NCBI GenBank assembly: GCA_024638545.1
Contig: JAHEKD010000217.1
Location: forward strand, 1 to 5,297
Length of the DNA stretch: 5,297 bases
Reading direction: 5' to 3'
Source: Gammaproteobacteria bacterium
Lineage (GTDB): Bacteria; Pseudomonadota; Gammaproteobacteria; Arenicellales; JAHEKD01
Shown: piece after piece, positions 5,186 to 5,297 of the stretch
Layout of the letters: every line of letters begins with the position of its first letter
Numbering within the stretch: the first letter of the stretch is position 1
Notes under the pieces: model-generated
What the model was told of the DNA's origin: nothing
Seen by the model: only the letters and a program-made list of their open reading frames with translations
Database searches by the model: none
Position numbers and translations under genes: made by a program

Positions 5186-5290
5186 CCCGGATTTCTCACC
5201 ACCCTACTACTGCGACGGTCCCTTGCCACGCCCTGTGGGCATTTTACTCGGTCAGGGTCCTCGACATCGTGTCAACGATGCCTGCGGGCC
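5186..5290 (-). repeat. Right copy of 105-bp inverted repeat
   Basis: This is the inverted counterpart of 28-132, with 100 of 105 bases identical and no gaps. Its inner edge is CCCGG at 5186-5190; outward the match ends at 5290, with seven bases left in the window that do not match well. The GCCC-ACA-GGGC hairpin is unchanged. The other hairpin loses one C-G pair, which becomes a U-G pair on the inward-reading (minus) strand. In one outward-reading frame, four of the five differences from the left copy are synonymous. This is probably the end of a second copy of the same element, lying to the right. Confidence 0.9.
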
Positions 5291-5297
5291 ATTGTGC

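Overview
The window reads as bacterial chromosome, most likely from a gammaproteobacterium. CysE (273 residues, the E. coli length, all catalytic residues alignable), a signal-anchored conserved protein, a small outer-membrane-type lipoprotein and ordinary Shine-Dalgarno starts all point that way. No rRNA, tRNA, CRISPR array, complete transposase or phage gene is visible, and no species can be named.

The main structural feature is a pair of 105-bp inverted repeats at the two ends, 28-132 (+) and 5186-5290 (-). They align without gaps at 100 of 105 positions and face each other across about 5.05 kb of ordinary genes. They look like matching ends of two copies of a mobile or interspersed element whose bodies lie outside the window, or like long terminal repeats of one element. 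Recombination between them would invert everything in between.

Between the repeats, from left to right: 133-312 has no gene. A NYN-LOTUS predicted ribonuclease (313-1113, -), a membrane fatty-acid-hydroxylase/sterol-desaturase family protein (1269-2072, -) and serine acetyltransferase cysE (2193-3014, -) all read leftwards. Gaps of 155 and 120 bp separate them, so they need not be one operon. A compact divergent promoter region (3015-3134) separates cysE from a rightward single-pass membrane protein of unknown function (3135-3833, +). That gene ends tail-to-tail, with an 11-bp overlap, with an ArsN2-like GNAT acetyltransferase (3823-4257, -). A 348-bp divergent intergenic region (4258-4605) with several inverted repeats precedes a small lipoprotein gene (4606-5148, +), which ends 37 bp before the right repeat.

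The genes do not form an obvious pathway. CysE starts cysteine synthesis, the hydroxylase probably modifies a lipid, the GNAT protein resembles an arsenic-resistance family without its usual partners, and the NYN-LOTUS protein probably acts on RNA. Points worth checking are the repeat pair, the altered C-terminus of CysE, and homopolymer runs of 8 to 9 bases inside three coding regions, one of them in the signal peptide of the lipoprotein. I see no clear evidence of a new multi-gene system.
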